From NCBI RefSeq assembly GCF_002101295.1, contig NZ_CP020778.1:62001-126000 (forward strand): DNA of 64,000 bases. Direction: 5' to 3'. The stretch comes from Candidatus Pelagibacter sp. RS40. Lineage in GTDB: Bacteria; Pseudomonadota; Alphaproteobacteria; Pelagibacterales; Pelagibacteraceae. The notes under the pieces were generated by a model, which did no database searches, was not told where the DNA came from, and was given only the letters and a program-made list of their open reading frames with translations. Position numbers and translations under genes: made by a program. Positions 62,991 to 64,000 of this stretch are shown here, one piece after another. Numbering within the stretch: position 1 is the first letter of the stretch; every line of letters begins with the position of its first letter.

Positions 62991-64000
62991 TTAAATAGTT
63001 CCAATAAAGATTTTGCTTTTATGTAATTTTCATTAAATTCTTTTCTTGCCTGACTGTCTAAAACAACACCAGATGCTGCGGAAATCTCTGAAAAATTTTT
63101 ATAATTTAATATAGATCTAATTATTAAATTAAATCTCATGTCTTTATTGAATTTAATATATCCAAAACTCCCTGTAAAAATATTTCTTTCTTCGTTTTCT
63201 TGTTCATTTAATAATTGAAGTGTTTTAATTTTTGGACAACCGATTACGGATCCTCCTGGCATCATTGATTTTATAATATCTTTAATTTTAACATTTTTAT
63301 TAATTTTTCCTACAATGCTAGTAACGTAATGATATAGGTGCTTATATTCTTCAACATACTTTTCTTTTCGAATAGTTACTGAACCAGGCTTACATATTCT
63401 CGATAGATCATTTCTCTCCATATCTACGATCATATTATGTTCTTTGGTCTCTTTAATATTATTTTTGAAATATTTATATGCAGAATTAATTGAGGTTTTT
63501 TTATTTTTTTTTAAAGTACCTGCTATTGGTTTTGTAATTATGTTATTCCCTTTTTTTTCAATTAAAGTTTCTGGCGAGCAACTAACTATTGAATAGTCTT
63601 TATCTCTTATCATAAAAGATTCAGGTGCAGCGTTCACTTTCATTAGTTTCCAAAAGAAATTTAAAGGGTTTATTTGAGATTTATTTTTGTACTTTGTGCA
63701 AATTTTTATTTGATATGTCTCCCCTTTTCTTATTTTTTTGGAAAATAAATCAAATATTTTTTTATACTTTTCAAAACTTATATTGGTTTTAAATGGTGAT
63801 AGAATTTTAGTTGAGTTGAATTGATCTTTAAATTTATGTTTCTTGATATTAGATGTAATACTGATTTTATCTCTTATTTTTATTAATGTTTCTGGTTTGT
63901 AAAATATACCTTTATAAAAATTTATTTTTTTTTGATTTTTAATTTTTAATCCAATTAAATTACATAAAATTTCATACCCAAAAAATCCAATAAAAATATC
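62987..64000 (-). CDS. pabB: Chorismate-binding enzyme, aminodeoxychorismate synthase component I-like (5' cut by right edge)
   Basis: The minus-strand frame stays open to the right edge; 337 residues are visible and the N-terminus is missing. Visible marks are GFFGYEIL, KGETYQIKICTKY, NAAPESFM, SCSPETLI, DMERNDLSRICKPGSV, MMPGGSVIGCPKIKTL and GSFGYI. They define the chorismate-binding family. At the residue that is lysine in E. coli PabB (PIKGT) this protein has PIAGT, the form seen in anthranilate synthase TrpE. The operon with pabA and pabC favours aminodeoxychorismate synthase. Interior ATG at 63643 is not the start. Confidence 0.8.
   Translation of the reverse strand, partial: DIFIGFFGYEILCNLIGLKIKNQKKINFYKGIFYKPETLIKIRDKISITSNIKKHKFKDQFNSTKILSPFKTNISFEKYKKIFDLFSKKIRKGETYQIKICTKYKNKSQINPLNFFWKLMKVNAAPESFMIRDKDYSIVSCSPETLIEKKGNNIITKPIAGTLKKNKKTSINSAYKYFKNNIKETKEHNMIVDMERNDLSRICKPGSVTIRKEKYVEEYKHLYHYVTSIVGKINKNVKIKDIIKSMMPGGSVIGCPKIKTLQLLNEQENEERNIFTGSFGYIKFNKDMRFNLIIRSILNYKNFSEISAASGVVLDSQARKEFNENYIKAKSLLELFK

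Noticed and set aside
63641..63643. An ATG that would make a short 218-residue PabB
   Set aside because: The frame continues upstream to the right edge with clear family sequence (GFFGYE, GETYQIK), so this methionine is internal.
1..64000. CRISPR arrays, insertion sequences, prophage, rRNA and glycine or SAM riboswitches
   Set aside because: I looked for regular direct repeats, transposase or integrase motifs, rRNA sequence and the conserved riboswitch cores in the gaps and found none.

Overview
The window looks like a piece of a streamlined marine alphaproteobacterial chromosome, most likely a SAR11 (Pelagibacterales) genome. The DNA is strongly AT-rich, most proteins are rich in Lys, Ile and Asn, and neighbouring genes abut or overlap by 1-8 bases. 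No gene-free stretch exceeds 300 bases. Gene content agrees: a 14-gene nuo operon followed by birA-coaX-rnj-DUF1467-proS, a tig-clpP-clpX-lon block, two TRAP transporters, Xsc, SuyAB and AprMBA. This assignment rests on recognised gene content and base composition, not on a database search.

Region 1 (1-24001, all on the minus strand) is housekeeping. In transcription order it runs tRNA-Leu, trigger factor, clpP, clpX, lon, tRNA-Val, tRNA-Asp, nuoA-N, birA, coaX, rnj, a DUF1467 protein, and proS cut by the left edge. Region 2 (24088-27382) is a mosaic of small genes: DUF1289, tiny unknown proteins, a histidine phosphatase, a family 5 uracil-DNA glycosylase, a YbgC thioesterase and a DUF3047 protein.

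Region 3 (27372-38501) is uptake and catabolism: an SDR plus NCS1 permease pair and a TRAP system (dctPQM) on the minus strand, then a tight plus-strand run of GMC oxidoreductase, TerC-like protein, SDR, M23 peptidase, hydratase-like protein and creatinase-like protein. Region 4 (38498-49119) holds a SOUL heme protein, small secreted proteins, two orphan type IV prepilins, split dihydroxyacetone kinase (dhaK, dhaL), a PEP-mutase/isocitrate-lyase family enzyme, a second TRAP system, an EamA exporter and a glutamate-type dehydrogenase.

Region 5 (49187-61192) is the most interesting. An aminotransferase, an FAD amine oxidoreductase and xsc form a minus-strand group. Divergent from them are suyA, suyB and a YeiH-type exporter. 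Facing these are a TauE/SafE exporter, a 47-residue membrane mini-protein (inferred), an uncharacterised 116-residue protein, aprA, aprB and aprM. Together they describe a C2/C3 sulfonate route: Xsc and SuyAB release sulfite, two exporters can remove sulfite or sulfate, and AprMBA can oxidise sulfite to APS. No sulfate adenylyltransferase gene is visible here. Region 6 (61299-64000) is a folate-type cluster, pabB (cut by the right edge), pabA, pabC and a HIT protein, with an anthranilate-synthase-like residue in the PabB active site.

Regulatory structure is sparse but visible. Both TRAP operons carry a GC-rich hairpin between the binding-protein gene and the permease genes. Perfect 16-bp palindromes lie upstream of the second TRAP operon and of the dehydrogenase gene. 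Two tRNA promoters can be proposed. No rRNA, CRISPR array, insertion sequence or prophage was seen.
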